Shown here: piece after piece, positions 28,301 to 40,900 of the stretch
Numbering within the stretch: the first letter of the stretch is position 1
Layout: the number at the start of each line of letters is the position of its first letter
NCBI RefSeq assembly: GCF_907164915.1
Contig: NC_061864.1
Location: forward strand, 5,911,389 to 5,975,388
Reading direction: 5' to 3'
DNA: 64,000 nucleotides
DNA from: Impatiens glandulifera
Taxonomy: Eukaryota > Streptophyta > Magnoliopsida > Ericales > Balsaminaceae
Notes under the pieces: generated by a model
Told to the model about the DNA's origin: nothing
Databases searched by the model: none
Seen by the model: the letters and a program-made list of their open reading frames with translations, nothing else
Made by a program: the position numbers and the translations under genes

Positions 28301-31300
28301 GATTGTGCTGATTACTTAACTTCCTTATGCAGAAATGGACTGAAATTATAGCACAAGCACGCCAAAGAGTGGATTTTCTGAAAGATCTGGATGTTGTTAG
28401 GACTGTTCTTAATATATTGCAGGTATACTATCTTAATCATTATGCAAGACTCAACATTTTGTTTATGCACATATTTGCACTTAAAACGCTGTTTGCATTG
28501 TTCCTATGCACAATGACAACATAAATTGGTGTTTTCAATGAAAGTTTACTTAATATGCCATTGGAGATGATATATCTCTTATATCTTGTGTGTTTTTATT
28601 TAAAGATCTAGGTTACTCAATGACATTCTTGGATTTTTGTCTTGTGCTTTGTCATTAAGTACAGGCACAATGCCATTTATGTTTTGTTTTTGGAAGAGAT
28701 GGATTCTCCCCAACACCCACTTCTCCTAGAAAAATCTTTTATTATTGATATTATTTTAACATCAAATCTGATTTTTTGTGAAACTATTAAATCCATAAAA
28801 CTATTATCTATTATATATACTTTCAATTTTAAAATCCACTTGTCCTTTAAAATCCCAAACATCATCAAGGCCTTAAGAGGATTGATGATGACATAGATTT
28901 TCTGTTTCTCCTTAGAACAGTATCTTGAATCCAGACACTTTTGATGGATCCTGTTACAGTTTTATTGGGGAGTCAGTTTGATCCATTGTCATAATTCATT
29001 GTGATTCTCAACATACTATTGACAGACAAATACCAGCGCTGCCACTTCACTTGGATCATATTTCTTATCGCAAATTACCATGATCTTTTTGGACATGCTT
29101 AATGTGTACAGGTATTATATATTTTCATCCTTTTACTTGCGAATGTTGGGGAACAGTTATTTAATTTGATTTCAATAGAAAAAGTGCGATCTTACTTATT
29201 GCATTTTGAATGTCTCAAACAGGATGTATAGTGAGCTTATTTCTACAACCATTGCAGAAGGAGGTCCCTATGCGTCCAAAACCTCCCATGTAAAACTCTT
29301 GCGGTATGCATAATTCTCCATTTAACTGCTTGCACTGTCTTTTGAGGTTGTCATCCCTTTACTTATTATTTGTTTTGTTTCAGTTCTGTTAAGAGGGAAA
29401 CCTTGAAGCTCATTGAGACATTTTTGGACAAGGCTGAAGACCAACCACAAGTTGGAAAACAATTTGTACCCCCCATGATGGATCCCGTCCTTGGTGATTA
29501 TGGAAGAAATGTTCCTGATGCCAGGGAATCAGAAGTCTTATCCCTTTTTGCAACAATAATAAACAAGTATGCAAGTGACAATCTTTCATGTTATGTGTGT
29601 TTTTTATTGACAAGCTATTTGACTGTCTCTGTCTACATGATTTTATTCTCTTTAGAACATTCTCTTGTTATTTTATTGATCAGCTTCTTTCATTTGAATA
29701 TAACTTTACTAAACTCTGATATGAATATTAGCTAAATGTCAGTAGGAACTTCTTACCTTTTTTTTATGGTGTTGCAGGTACAGAGGTGCAATGACAGATG
29801 ATGTGCCCCGCATCTTTGAAGCTGCTTTCCAGTGCACACTGGAGGTGAGGAAGAAAATACAGTTTCTTCTTAATTTGGTTTTAAGAGAAAATATCAGTTC
29901 TCTTTGAAGAATATGATGAAACTGTTGTTTGTCAATCAATCATCTTTCCTGCTTTTATGTTAAACATGTTTGTAGTTTGCAAATTTATACTGCCTGTTTA
30001 TATCCTGAATATCTTATCAGCAATATTTTGGTTGGGTCTTTCATGCTTTTCTATGTAAAAGAGTATTTTATTTTACTTCTCTATGTTTTTATCTGTTGTT
30101 TGTACCACCAGCTTTTAGGAAAAATGAGCTATCATACTGACTCTTGTCCTAATACTTCTATTTTTTAACTTGTACAATTTTGTGTCTTGTCATATTAGAT
30201 GATCACTAAAAATTTTGAAGACTATCCTGAGCATCGGCTGAAGTTCTTCTCATTGCTCCGTGCAATAGCAACACACTGTTTTCCAGCATTGATTCATTTG
30301 TCAAGTCAGGTTTGTACCATTATTTTAATAAAATTGAGTTTATATTCTTTTGATATTAATTGCATTTTTACCCGTTCATCTGTCAAGTCAGGTTTGTATT
30401 TTTTATCATGAAAAAATAAATATATTAGATTGAGTTTTCATTCTATTGATATTGATTGCATTTTCCCATTCAGTATGTATCAGACAATTTTTAAGGAGAT
30501 TTTATTCTCATCATTGTTTCTGTTTGTTAAATTCGTTTCAGCAAATGAAGCTTGTTATGGACTCCATAATATGGGCTTTCAGGCACACAGAAAGGAACAT
30601 TGCTGAGACAGGATTAAATCTTTTGTTGGAGATGCTAAAAAACTTCCAGGTGTAGTTTCTAGTCTGGATGCAGTCCTAAACTGCTTATTCACTCCAGTTT
30701 ATTTGCTCTCACCTTTTTTTTTTCTCCTTTTACAGGGTTCAGAGTATTGCAATCAATTTTATCGCTCTTACTTTGTGACAATAGAACAAGAAATATTTGC
30801 TGTTCTGACGGATACATTTCATAAGCCTGGGTTCAAGTTGCATGTCTTAGTACTCCAGCACTTATTTTGTCTGGTAGGATGTCTGTTCATTGTTGTAGTG
30901 AGTTAAAATTTCTTGTCTCATGTTCAAAATGACCATACTTTGGCATTTCAGGTGGAGTCTGGTTCATTGACAGAACCATTATGGGATTCATCGACTGTTA
31001 CACTTCCCTATCCAAATAATGGAATGTTTGTTCGTGAATACACCATCAAACTTTTGGGTACATCATTCCCAAACATGACTACAACTGAGGTATGGGAAGA
31101 AATCTGAAATTTCAACGACAGATCTTGGATTAACTTTTTTGCTGATTGGAAATTTCAGGTGACGCAATTTGTCAATGGACTTTTTGAATCAAGGAATGAT
31201 TTTGCATCGTTCAAGAATCATATACGAGACTTTCTTGTGCAGTCAAAAGAGTTTTCTGCTCAGGTTAGAACGATCACATCTGCTTATGTGCTTTATCTCA

Positions 31301-31515
31301 CTACCAATCAAAAGAAAAGAATACGAGCCTTATTTTTTTTCTACAAAAGAATATTGGATTATTTATTAAAGAATCTTTTGATAAATTTGCAGGACAACAA
31401 GGATCTGTATGCAGAAGAAGCAGCAGCTCAGAGGGAGAGGGAAAGACAAAGAATGCTTTCAATTCCTGGGCTGATTGCACCGAGCGAGATACAAGACGAG
31501 ATGGTGGACTCGTAG
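19565..31515 (+). CDS. XPO1: Exportin 1 (CRM1/XPO1), nuclear export receptor
   Basis: Thirty-two exons encode 1074 residues, essentially the Arabidopsis XPO1A length. Exons: 19565-19657, 20388-20504, 21059-21151, 21262-21333, 21425-21532, 21609-21691, 21783-21924, 22165-22233, 22396-22473, 22641-22703, 22780-22824, 23806-23913, 23984-24082, 24673-24873, 25207-25266, 26209-26319, 26733-26830, 27437-27545, 27781-27846, 27937-28035, 28118-28198, 28333-28422, 29026-29111, 29223-29303, 29384-29566, 29778-29844, 30199-30309, 30542-30649, 30736-30873, 30952-31089, 31159-31263, 31393-31515. The protein exports leucine-rich NES cargo with RanGTP. An importin-beta N-terminal domain starts near residue 32, HEAT repeats follow, and the CRM1 C-terminal domain ends in [18 protein letters not shown]. 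The NES-groove Cys that leptomycin B attacks is present (LLNLCE, about residue 530). The start CACCATGG is a strong context. Introns 11, 13 and 21 use GC donors. Family assignment is certain. Confidence 0.97.
22302..22334. repeat. CT then TA microsatellite in exportin 1 intron 8
   Basis: A CT run passes directly into a TA run. It is followed by two copies of aatgtcattctcatatgttg (22342-22361 and 22368-22387) just before the splice acceptor. Confidence 0.85.
22976..23033. repeat. Tandem duplication of ~29 bp in exportin 1 intron 11
   Basis: Two near-identical units, each with gaaaatatca then cttctgacaatcaag or tttctgacaatcaag, lie in the large GC-AG intron. Confidence 0.75.
30295..30475 (+). 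repeat. Tandem duplication spanning an exon-intron junction of exportin 1
   Basis: The end of exon 27 with its donor (tgtcaagtcag|gtttgta) and the following intron sequence are repeated 82 bp downstream, giving a second copy of the donor at 30391|30392. The later parts of the two copies share ttgatattaattgcattttt-like sequence. Confidence 0.8.
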
Positions 31516-33232
31516 AAAGGGCGAGGCTAATTTTGATTTGCATGATTTTTATGTAATCAATATCATCACCATGGTCTGAGTTGAGAGTTGTGTAGGCAGT
31601 GCAATGGAGAATAGGCATTTAAGGAAAATATTTGGGTTTTATTTTTCTCAAAATCTTCCATTTGTTTGAACATGTGGATCATGAAGGGTGGTGTTCTACT
31701 GGTGCAGAGGGATCTGACAACTAATGAATGTTGGCTTGTAGATTATTACTACTATTATTATTATTATTATTTGGTAGTGTTTCTTCTTCTAATGCTAGGA
31801 AAACAAAATTATAGCAGGACGTAACTGTTTGATCATCATATGGAGGAGTTGGATAACATTTTGGTTGAATGTTAGCAAAAGTGGGGTGTGTTCTGTGTGT
31901 GTTATGCACATCAAATTTATGCATTTATTGAAGATGTCATCAACATCATCATTATGTGTTTAATATTATGATCTAACATTAAAGTTTAGATGTGTTTTGT
32001 GTTTCCTCTTCGTGTATGTTGCCTGTATTTGAATGGCAAGATTCAACTAGGCAATGTGCCTGTCTGCCTACTTTCTAAGGTCATTTATGTTCCTTCTAGC
32101 TTCTGAATTAATCCCATACTTATTACAATCTAGATGAAATACCTCATCATACTAGTGGTCTTTCAAACACATGCTATTAATGCTCCTATTGTAAAACCTT
32201 CATAGAAGTATTTGGTATAAGAGGTTATGTAGTTATATATATTATTTTTTAGGATAGAGTTGCCGGAAAGAGTTTTAGGGTGTCTTGTGAATTTTGACAT
32301 TCTAGTTAAAATGATACAACTTATTATATTGAGTATTACTATTATACTAATCCTAATATATATATATTTTTTCATGTTAAAGTCATGTTTGTTATGTCAT
32401 TGTAGAAATTATACTAATATGATATTTGTTTTGATTTTATTATTGGTTTATATATAAAATTTGTAACTAACACTTTCTTATATCACTTAATTTTTTATTT
32501 CTCATTATACTTTATTAATATTATATAATATATTAAACATTGTTTATTTTATTATTTTATTATTAATATTATTATTATATATATATATATATAATAATAA
32601 TAATTTTATTAATTATTATTATAAATTTTTATACTTTAATTAGATTATAAATATTTTTTTTTTAATTGTATGACTTTGCTTAAGCTTAAACTCAAACTAA
32701 AAATAATATTATTTATTATATATATTATTTATATTTTATATTTAATTATTAAATATAATTTAACGTTTATTTTTTAATTATTATTTTTTATTTAAATAAT
32801 GTTATAATTTTAAATAATAACAGTATCTTAATTTATTTAATAAATTAAGAGAATAATAATAATAAAATATTCATTATATACCAATAATTTTAAATTCATA
32901 TTTTCACTTTTAATTAAAAGAATAAAAATATAATTTTATTCTTATATTATATTCAAACATAAAATCATATAATATAAAAAATAATAATCTATACAACTTA
33001 TACTATAAAAACTGATTTAACTGTTAAATCTTAATGGAATTTCTTGTTAGAATATTTTTTTTCATTCATTCTGGATTAGTTAAAATTTGTTAATAGATTT
33101 TTTCTTAGTTTTGAAATTGTAGTTGTAATTTTAAGATTTATATCTATTATACTACTAGGTACAAAGACAACACAATTTTAATAATCAAATATATAATTTA
33201 TGAAGTATGCTGTATGGAGATAGGATAGACTA

Positions 33233-34118
33233 CAGTCATTAATTTGGGTTAAATCGGTTGGGTTGGTCTGTCCCGTCAAACAATTTAGACGGGTTGGGTT
33301 GAATTATTAACAACTCATTTGAAGTGGGCCTACATGAGCCAGTTCATTCGGGTTGCGGGCCTAGACGGGTCAGATTTGGGTTGACCCGCGGGTTGCCAAA
33401 AAAAATCTAATATGATTTATACTTTTATAGTCTATGCACATTCTACATAACTCGAGTTTTTTTCTCTCCAACACTGTAACAGTCAATACTTCGCTCATTG
33501 GTCGCCGGCTATTTATTTGTTCCGCCTTTCTTTTCGTTCTCGTCTTCAAAGGTACGTGGAGTCAAACTTGGTTCCAGACTGCAGCAGTTAATACTCAATA
33601 CTTCGCCATTTGACTGTCGACTACTTATTTTTTTCGTCTTTCTTTTTTTCGTTCTCGCCTTCAAGGTTCGTGGATTCAAATGTTCTAGAGGAGGCTGATG
33701 TAGACATTAAAGAGAAATGCGATGAATGAGAAAATTTTTACATTTATTATATCTCGATTGATAATATTTAAAAAATATTGACTTTACTGAAAATTTATAT
33801 TTTATGAATTTTTCAAATTTTAGTTACTTTATTGAAATATTTGATCAATTAATGTGTAACGATAGACAAGACTCTTATTTGGTGTGTATTATAACTATTT
33901 GATTATGTTTTTGAACTCTTTATTCTATAATTATTAATGATTTTTATTTGTAATGAGACAACTCACAGACTGATCCGCCTAACCCGCAACCTACCTTGGG
34001 TTGGGTTTTGGGTTGAAGATTTTCAGCCCGCCGGGATGGCGGGCCGGCCCACCGTCGACCCTTCAACCGATGAGTTTTGGAAGGTAGACCCGCCCCCAAG
34101 AGTTGACCCTCAAGGCTG
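33233..34118. mobile_element. hAT-like non-autonomous element with GGGTTGGGTT/GACCCG subterminal repeats
   Basis: Both ends are rich in the words gggttgggtt, acgggt, gacccgcgggttg and, inverted, aacccgcaacc and gacccgcc. Such subterminal repeats in opposite orientation are typical of plant hAT elements. The interior has a partial duplication (33480-33568 and about 33583-33690), each unit with caatacttcgc, tttcgttctcg and gtggattcaaa-like blocks. No transposase frame is left. The termini are only approximate and I found no target duplication. Confidence 0.55.
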
Positions 34119-34477
34119 TTAAAATCTCGAGTTTACTCTTAAAATCTTACAATTTTACGATTTCACATTAAGTTAACGATTCTGATTTTTAAGTAAACTC
34201 TTAAATAGGTAAAACTTCTACAATTTTAAATTTATAATAATAAGATTTTTCTAGTTTATAAATAATTTTGATTTTACAGTTTTATATGATTTTACTTTAA
34301 AAAAAATAATTTTATATTAAAAAAATAAAAAATAAAGTTATTATTTATTTAAATAAATAAATTAATATAATTAATTTTATAAATAAAATTTTGTATAGTG
34401 CTATTTATTTATTATTATTATTTAATTAATTGTATATTAAAATATATAATTTTTTAAAATGAATTATTATAAAATAC

Positions 34478-34513
<36 letters not shown>

Positions 34514-34640
34514 TAATAATAAAATTAAACTCTTACGATTTAATGTAAACTTTAGATTTTACGAGTTTACAACTAGTTAACGATTTTATGTAAACTCTCG
34601 ATTTTTACATCTTAACTCCTTTGACAACTTTAGAAAAAAT
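34105..34640. mobile_element. Second inverted-repeat element with AAACTC/TTACGATTT subterminal words
   Basis: The left end reads aaggctgttaaa and the inverted right end reads aaagttgtcaaa. Inside, tctcgagtttac on the left and tctcgatttttac plus taaactcttacgattt on the right repeat in both orientations around a TA-rich core (TA run near 34485-34507). No coding sequence. It abuts the preceding element, so the border is uncertain. Confidence 0.45.
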
Positions 34641-34900
34641 CACAATATAGATGAATTTTTTTTTTTTTTAAATTCTTTTAATAAGAGAAGAAAAAAAATG
34701 AAAAAAAGAAAAGTAGATATGAGACTTGTAAAGCATTATGTGTATAATAATCTTTTCCACGAGATGGGCGTTTCCTTTCCTTCCCGCTATAACCACGAAA
34801 ATTTACTGACTGACGAACAAGGAAAGCCAACAACACCACAGTCCACACACACAAACAACCTCATCATCATCTCTCTCTCTCCTTCTGCTAAAGAAAAGAA

Positions 34901-34924
34901 ATGTCCAGTAGAATAATGATGTGA
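34901..34924 (+). promoter_or_regulatory. uORF of 7 codons overlapping the RSH start (TGATG)
   Basis: ATG TCC AGT AGA ATA ATG ATG TGA ends at 34924, and the A of its stop is also the A of the chosen RSH start codon (TGATG). If the transcript starts upstream of 34901, this arrangement could reduce initiation or allow termination-reinitiation. Inference only. Confidence 0.4.
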
Positions 34925-37900
34925 TGATTTCACTGCCAAATGCGAAAGTGTTGTTGTTGGCAGGGAAGAAAGACCGATATTCAACCACGAATTCCAGGAT
35001 GCACTTGAGCAAGACCTACTCTATTTTTCGTTACAAATACTACTCTTCCCTATTCCTCACCACTAATTACAACATGTACTATCACTTCGCTCTCAATCCT
35101 CATCTTCACTTCGTTCTTCGTCCACTTACTCCCAAATTCGTTGTCTCCTCCTCGCTTACCACCCTTCTTACCTCTGCAAACGTTGTCGTCGCCGCTTCTG
35201 CGGCGGGCTCTGGCACCGTTCATGGTGCCGTCACTTCAGCAATTACTCAGGTCGCCGTCACAGCTGTGGCTATAGCCTCCGGTGCTTGCCTTTCAACCAA
35301 AGTAGATTTCTTGTGGCCAAAACCCGAGGAGCAACCTGGTAAGCTTTTCTTTTCTTTTCTTTTCTTTTTTCTTGCAATTCTTACTTTATCTATCTATCTA
35401 TCTAGGGGATTGATTGGGGAGGGCATCAATTCTGGTCATAAGATTCAACAACTAATTTATATTTTTATGCAATTTCCTTTGTTTGAAAGTGTTACTGAAA
35501 GCTGTGCAGGGTCACTTGTGCTGGATGGAGTAGATGTAACTGGCTATCCAATATTTAATGATGCAAAGGTTTACCATCTCACTCTTACATGCCTGAAATA
35601 TGCTTCTATAATCAACTACCACTGCCGCCGCTAATATCTCTCAAATTTTCCAAGGCAGGTGGAAAAGGCAATTGCATTTGCAAGGAAAGCACATCATGGC
35701 CAACTTCGCAAGACCGGTGATCCTTATCTAACACATTGTATCTGCACTGGAAAAATATTAGCTGTCTTAGTTCCATCCACTGGGAAACGGGTACCAAATC
35801 TCTCTTATTTAAATTGCTATCCAACATATATAAAGTGTGTTGATACTGCTGGGTATTCAATCAAACATAAGCCAATTGCCTTAAAAATGTATATGTCAAC
35901 TTCTCTTTCCTAAATAACAGTTGCTGCAAATGTAACAGCTGATAACATTATGAATTTACTCTGGGCTGAATCTTATGTTAAGATTGTTGATAAACACATC
36001 TAATGCTAGAACCTAGGAGTTGTCTTTACTTTGTACTACTTAAAACCCTAATTATCTACTATAATTTCTGATTTCTATTTAAAAGCATGTCGTATAGGCT
36101 GTGGATACTATTGTGGCTGGGATTCTTCATGACGTGGTTGATGATACATGTGAGACTCTGAGTAGCGTGGAGAAAGAATTCGGTGATGATGTTACTAAGC
36201 TTGTTGCTGGAGTTTCCAGGCTAAGTTACATAAATCAGGTAGAATAAATATGGGAAATCTGAAAATCAAAACTCAAAGAAACATCATTTATCTGTGTATA
36301 TGTTTCCTTAATTTGTGATGGTGCAGCCACATAATCTCCATCTAATTGTCCTGTTCAATTTGACCTTGAATATCTGTCTTAAGTTTAATGGATGATAATT
36401 GTGCTACATCTTGACCATGACTTGTAATAACTCATGTACAGTACCTACGAAGATGTCGGAGGACAAACGTGAATCAGAGTACAATTAGTCATGAAGAGGT
36501 AATCACATGTGCTAACAAATTGTCTATTCTTGGGATCTGACTTCAATTGCTTATTGGTTATATTGGGAAAAAACAGTGGACAAGTATTTTTGTAATGAAC
36601 TAGGCAGAATATAATTTTGATTCTAGTTATGAACCTATATTTTCACTTTTAGTATTGTAGGAATTTAGTCAAGAGAAATGTTTTGTTGTATTGCTTGTGT
36701 ATGTTACATTATGAAACCATGTCTTAAATAGGAACACACAAGACTAATCAGGAAAGATAAATTAAGTAAATACACAAACAACTAATTAAGGAAGCGCACA
36801 AAAGACTAGTTAGGAAATAATATAGTCTAAATGTCTAACTAATTATAGTGATATTTTCCACAAGTATGTCTTCAGAAGCAGGTGTTTATGATCCCCTCAA
36901 TGTAGAAATTTAATCGGATGTTTTAGGACCTTCGAGGATTATTATATGAAGCAGTTGTGATGTTAAGTGCTTGATAATGGTATTTTCTCATATTCCTAAG
37001 TTGCCCAATTAGAATTGCAGCATTAGCCATGACCACTCTATTCTCAAAGATGATAATTTAGGATATGATGTCTCTAGCCTCCCCTATGGAATATGTGTTT
37101 TCAGTACACATCCACTGCATTTAACGTTTGTATGACTCCCTCTGCTAGGGTGATTTGGCTTTTAGGCACAAATGATTGTACAGCTTTAACCAATAAGAAC
37201 ATGTGCATATCTTATATTTTTGAAGTGCTTTTCTTTTAGGCAAATAATTTGAGGGTGATGCTCTTGGGGATGGTTGATGATCCTCGCGTGGTGTTAATCA
37301 AGCTTGCTGACCGTCTTCATAACATGAGAACAATGTATGTGCTCTGAACCCATTTGTGTTTATTGTGCTTCACACTATTAAGTTTGTTCACAAAGTTTGT
37401 TTGAACATCTCTGAGTGTGATTATATCATTGACACTGTTTCAATTTGTTTTTCTTCTTTGAGTGTTATTCTCATCCCTGAAGTTTGTTGAATAGTTAAGA
37501 TGGAAATTCCTAGTTCTTATTCTACCAGTTCCCAACTTCCCAATGAGGTTATGACCCATGCACAAATTTTTCCTTGCAGTTATGCTCTGCCTCCATCTAA
37601 GGCTCAGGCTGTTGCCCAGGAGACTTTAGCTGTTTGGTGTTCTCTTGCTTCCAGATTAGGTCTATGGGCTTTGAAAGCTGAAATGGAAGATCTATGCTTT
37701 GCTGTTCTTCAGGTATGTTGAACTCTTATTGCCACATTTAATTAATTGCTTACTAGTATGTAGTACAATTGTGAAATGAATGTCTTTATATGAAATCACT
37801 CTTTTCTTCTGGCTAAAATTAGCACTAAATGATTCTCATTGAATTAGGTAATACCAAATAGGGCCAATATGCACCTCACTATCACGACGATTTTACAAAA

Positions 37901-40900
37901 ATAAAGAAAGAGTGAGAGAGGCTAGATGGTAGATGGTAGTTGCAAGCGATGACCATATTATATTTTTTTTTTGGGGTTCTGAAATGGGAAGACACCAAAA
38001 TACTGCTCTCCTTTTATATATTTATCATCTAATTGATGGTTGGATATACATTCTGCAGCCTCATCTGTTCTGTCAAATGCGTGCTGTCTTAGCCTCAATG
38101 TGGAACCCTTACAACAAGACAAAAGGTAGCTTTGGCTCTTCGCCCATTGGTCATGATTCGAACATTGAGAATGAAACAGGGGTAAAAGTAGATGGGGACA
38201 CTTTAAGCATGAAGGTAGGGAAAGGTCCTTGGAAAAAAATGTTCACATCTACCTGGCAAATTAATTTTGTGCTACTGTGAATCTGTGGTAATTCTGAGTT
38301 CTAAAGATGCGATAACGCAATGATTTCACCATAATTTTTTTAGGAGATATGAACTATTCTTTATTTTGGCAGCATGGACTAATTGTGTGTACTTCGTACT
38401 ATTTCTATGCATTCTATCTTTATAACTCCTTACAATTGGCTGTGTTGGTTGAACTATGGTACCATATAAACATTCTCAAACCTCTACATTTTGTAGAATT
38501 GGTGAATGATGTAGAAATATCTTTATAGTGTTTATGTAATAAAATGAAACGAGTATGTTGGTTTTCTAAGTTCACTGCCTTGCCATGTAATCAATCATTG
38601 TAGTTTGGCCAGAAACACAATAAGCACCTAAAATGTTTTTCTTGAAGTTTAAATGTAACAAAATGTTGTCATTTGATTTTTTCTGAAAATTGAAATTTAG
38701 TGTAGTTTTTTAGTCAACAATTAACTTTCTAAAAAAAATCTGGTTTTCAACAAAACTGAACAGCAGGTTCTGACTTGAACATTTTGCCAAACCTCAGGTC
38801 TGGATAAGGGTTTCTAGCCTTGTGTTTTTCATATAATGTTTATGCATATGTATACCATCAGGACTCAGGAGACAAGATTGTTTCCAAATTTTGTTTGAAG
38901 TATTATGCCATCTTTTAATCAGAAAACAATTTTCTTCAGAAGCTTCAAATTTGCCTGAGTTGTTATATTATGTTGTTTCAGAAGTAGTAGTAGTGGTTCT
39001 TTCCCTCTTGTTAACATTCTGAATCATGTGCTTTTGTTTGCAGGATCTCTTGCAGGCTGTACTTCCATTTGATCTGTTCCTAGATCGAAGAAGGAGAATG
39101 AACTATCTTCATAATCTTCAAACTTCTTTGATACCTCAAACAAAACCAAAGGTTGTAAGAGATGCGGGAATTGCTTTAGCATCTCTTGTTGCTTGTGAAG
39201 AAGCACTTGAGAGGGAGTTATTCATATCAACTTCGTAGGGCCACAATTCTCCTCTCCATATAGAAGAGTTATTAATAATTAAAAAGAAAATGAAAGCATT
39301 ACATAGGAAATTCTTGTACATTGATTTTTTATTTCTTCTCAAATTTGCAGCTATGTACCAGGAATGGAAGTAACTTTGTCCAGTCGTCTGAAAAGCTTAT
39401 ATAGTATTTATAGCAAGGTAAACATGAAACATGAGGTGAAATTGTGAGTAACATTTGTTCTTTAGGTGGTAAAATATCTATGTATGCCATTTGTATATAA
39501 GCTCATTAGTTGGTCAAAGTACGATTATGGGATGTGTCTTAAGTATTCAATGTAGATTGTTGTAATTGAATAACAAGCAAAAGTATTGTTGTTTTTTAAT
39601 AAGAAAAGTATCATAATGCCTTTTGAGTTTATCAAATTCATTCAAACATGCTTCAACAATTCATCAGTTGTGGTCTTTCTGCTCCTAATACTTAATTCTG
39701 TCAAGTGAATCCATTCATAGAACCAAAGAAAGCAACACATTATTTAATCCTATTGAGTTATTTGATTAACCAGTTGGTGCTGCATCTGTATTGATAAAAC
39801 TTTTAATTTTATGTCCCAGTGAGTTGCATGATTATTTCCTTTTCTTTTTCCTCATACTGCATCTGTATTGATAAAACTGTCATGTAAGCATTTTAAAAAA
39901 CTGACTCATTATGTTATACAGGCATACTAATTTCAGTTATTTTATTTTCATCTGTTTACCTGAAATTCTGCAGATGAAACGAAAAGAAGTTGGAATTAAC
40001 AAAGTCTATGATGCCCGTGCTTTGAGAGTAATAATTGGAGATAAGAATGGTACTCTACATGGACAGGCCGTTCAATCTTGTTACAGTCTGCTCAATATAG
40101 TGCACAGGTAATGATTTTAGATATTTCTATGTGCTATACCTGCAATGGTATAATATTTTATTGTGAAGAAAATATTTCTCTGCTGAACTTCATCATGTAC
40201 ATGAAGCTTGCAAGTTCCTAGAGAGGGAACAGTTTGACTAACCAATGGAGTGTGCTCTTAACATTGATTTTAATCTGTATCAGTGTATCATCTAATGTCA
40301 TGTTGGGGAAGGCATCTTTTTTGTTTTTTTTCTTCTTGTCATTATAAGAGCATAATATCCTTATTGTTTGATATAGGTGTTTGACAGAAGAGGTACCTTG
40401 CTAACATTTCTTCTTCTAAATGCAGGCTTTGGATACCTATTGATGGTGAATTTGATGACTACATTATTAATCCAAAACCAAGTGGCTATCAGGTAATAAA
40501 TACTTCCCTTCTGGAAACTCCATTTTTAATACCCTGAAATGGGCTTACAAAGGCCTTGTGATGTAAAAGTATGTAACTTGGCTTTGTATATCTCACTGTG
40601 TGAAGGCATGAATATATCAGCAAAAGGATTACATGATAGGGTTTAGTCTGGGTCATCTTAAGGAACATAAATAGTTTATATTATGGTTTGCATGATTATC
40701 TGCTATGGTATGCCAATATATAAATTTATGGATCATGGGTTCTGTATGTACCTGCTTCACCATACAGTATGTTGGCATATGTTTGAGTATGATAGAAGGT
40801 TTTCTGTAATATTCTTCTCCCTATGTTAGGCGATAGGCATGAAAGATATGTTTGAGTATGATAGAAGATATGCTATCAAATATCTTCTTCATGTAAAAAA

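Larger units (their letters stand above)
31516..34923. other. Intergenic region between exportin 1 and the RSH gene
   Basis: The first few hundred bases should be exportin 1 3' UTR (ATT microsatellite near 31745-31771). From about 32210 to 33230 the sequence is nearly all A and T with no gene. Two hAT-like elements then fill 33233-34640. The last ~280 bp is the promoter and leader of the RSH gene, with a CT-rich stretch near 34870-34884. Confidence 0.7.

Noticed and set aside
34698..34916. 72-codon plus-strand frame just before the RSH gene
   Set aside because: It is in a different frame from RSH, begins in the AT-rich end of a transposon-like element and shows no similarity that I know. It is treated as leader and promoter.
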